DNA from: Gemmatimonadota bacterium
GTDB lineage: Bacteria > Gemmatimonadota > Gemmatimonadetes > Longimicrobiales > Gaopeijiaceae
Direction: 5' to 3'
DNA: 43,724 nt
Assembly (NCBI GenBank): GCA_022340755.1
Contig: JAJDNI010000174.1
Coordinates: 1-43,724 of the forward strand
The translations under genes and the position numbers were made by a program. The notes beneath the pieces were generated by a model. That model ran no database searches. It was not told the DNA's origin and saw only the letters and a list, made by a program, of their open reading frames with translations. Below are positions 43,237 to 43,724 of the stretch, piece after piece (position 1 is the first letter of the stretch; each line of letters opens with the position of its first letter).

Positions 43237-43724
43237 ATGAGCACATCCAACGACCACTCGTCCGGATTCGGCCGCTTCCTCTCGGAGCTCACCCGCCGAC
43301 ACGTCGTGCGGTTCTCCGTGGGGTACGCCGCAGCCGCGTTCGTCGTGCTTCAGCTCGCGGAGATCCTCTTCCCGGCGTTCGGGATCGGGGAGATCGGACT
43401 GCGCGTGCTGGTCATCGCCATCGTCCTCCTCTTCCCGCCCTTCGTGGTGCTGGCGTGGCTGTTCGACCTCACCCCGGAGGGGCTCCGGCGAACGCAGGAT
43501 GTGAACGACGAGGGACACAGAATCGCCCCCCTGACACCTCGCTTGGCCCTCCTGGCCGTGACCATCGTGGTGGTGGGAGCCCTCACCCTCTGGCTGGCCA
43601 AAGGAGGAGCCTTCAACGCCCCTCCGGTGGACGAGGCTTCGGGAGACGTCGCCCCCGCCCTCGTGAAGTTCGACCCCCACCAGCCAATCCACTCGCTGGC
43701 GGTGCTGCCTCTGGAGAACATCTC
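43237..43724 (+). CDS. Membrane-anchored TolB/TPR-type protein, N-terminal part (cut by window edge)
   Basis: The first 162 residues of a larger protein. FGRFLSELTRRHVVRFSVGYAAAAFVVLQLAEILFP is a common N-terminus of membrane proteins that carry a FlgO/TolB-like domain plus TPR repeats (sometimes annotated adenylate-cyclase-like). Three membrane segments are visible (about 28-48, 56-76, 103-121), then SLAVLPLENI, the SIAVLPF-type motif that opens the TolB-like region. The ATG 43237 is the likely start. Domains beyond the edge are not known. Confidence 0.7.
   Translation, partial: MSTSNDHSSGFGRFLSELTRRHVVRFSVGYAAAAFVVLQLAEILFPAFGIGEIGLRVLVIAIVLLFPPFVVLAWLFDLTPEGLRRTQDVNDEGHRIAPLTPRLALLAVTIVVVGALTLWLAKGGAFNAPPVDEASGDVAPALVKFDPHQPIHSLAVLPLENI

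Overview
This is a high-GC chromosomal stretch from a Gram-negative (diderm) bacterium. The diderm call rests on an MlaE-MlaF-MlaD lipid transport set, an outer-membrane porin-like protein, lipoproteins and a TonB-plug protein. Gene style, GC content and the small TPR, DUF445, TerB and carboxypeptidase-regulatory-like proteins suggest Gemmatimonadota or a related lineage, but that is inference because no rRNA is present. The window reads as ordinary housekeeping chromosome with several unusual gene combinations. I saw no tRNA, rRNA, CRISPR array, transposase or prophage gene.

Layout. 1-4135: end of a response regulator, an isopropylmalate/homocitrate synthase-family enzyme, an M20 peptidase and an RmlA-like sugar nucleotidyltransferase. 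4241-8032 (+): an envelope-flavoured run (SIMPL lipoprotein, DUF1499-like protein, lipoprotein, DUF445 membrane protein). 8042-21045 (-): a long co-directional block. From its upstream end it holds a pterin group (PTPS-II type, FolE, sepiapterin-reductase-like SDR, a second PTPS homologue), a Trm112-like zinc-ribbon protein, TPR and OsmC proteins, an acyl-CoA ligase, then CutA, TPR, macro-domain, transglutaminase, ABC ATPase and permease, and finally TerB plus two tiny membrane proteins.

21190-21376 (-) holds a long rod-shaped structured RNA with its own -10 element and a terminator hairpin, directly upstream of the pterin genes. 21472-25371 (+) is a zinc/manganese uptake locus (small His/Cys protein, porin, ZnuA-like, ZnuB-like) lacking an ATPase gene. 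It converges on endonuclease IV. 26574-28106 (+) has an unknown gene, a strong terminator, a structured leader and a CarboxypepD_reg/plug protein. 28193-33391 has fumarase C, a ClC channel with CBS and RCK_C parts, an SDR and a pteridine-reductase-like SDR. 33473-38110 (-) has TrxB, NUDIX, MlaD, MlaF, MlaE and an unknown protein. 38622-43724 has Rho, a phosphoribosyltransferase, an unknown protein, a FakA-FakB fusion and the start of a membrane-anchored TolB/TPR-type protein.

How the genes work together. FolE makes dihydroneopterin triphosphate, the CxxxxxHGH PTPS would make 6-pyruvoyltetrahydropterin, and the adjacent SDR could reduce it to tetrahydrobiopterin. The PTR1-like SDR at 32633 could recycle a pterin. 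Many neighbouring genes are joined by 4-nt GTGA or ATGA stop/start overlaps, which supports tight operons. MlaEFD handles phospholipid transport and FakAB activates fatty acids. Products were assigned by eye from motifs, and no database search was run.
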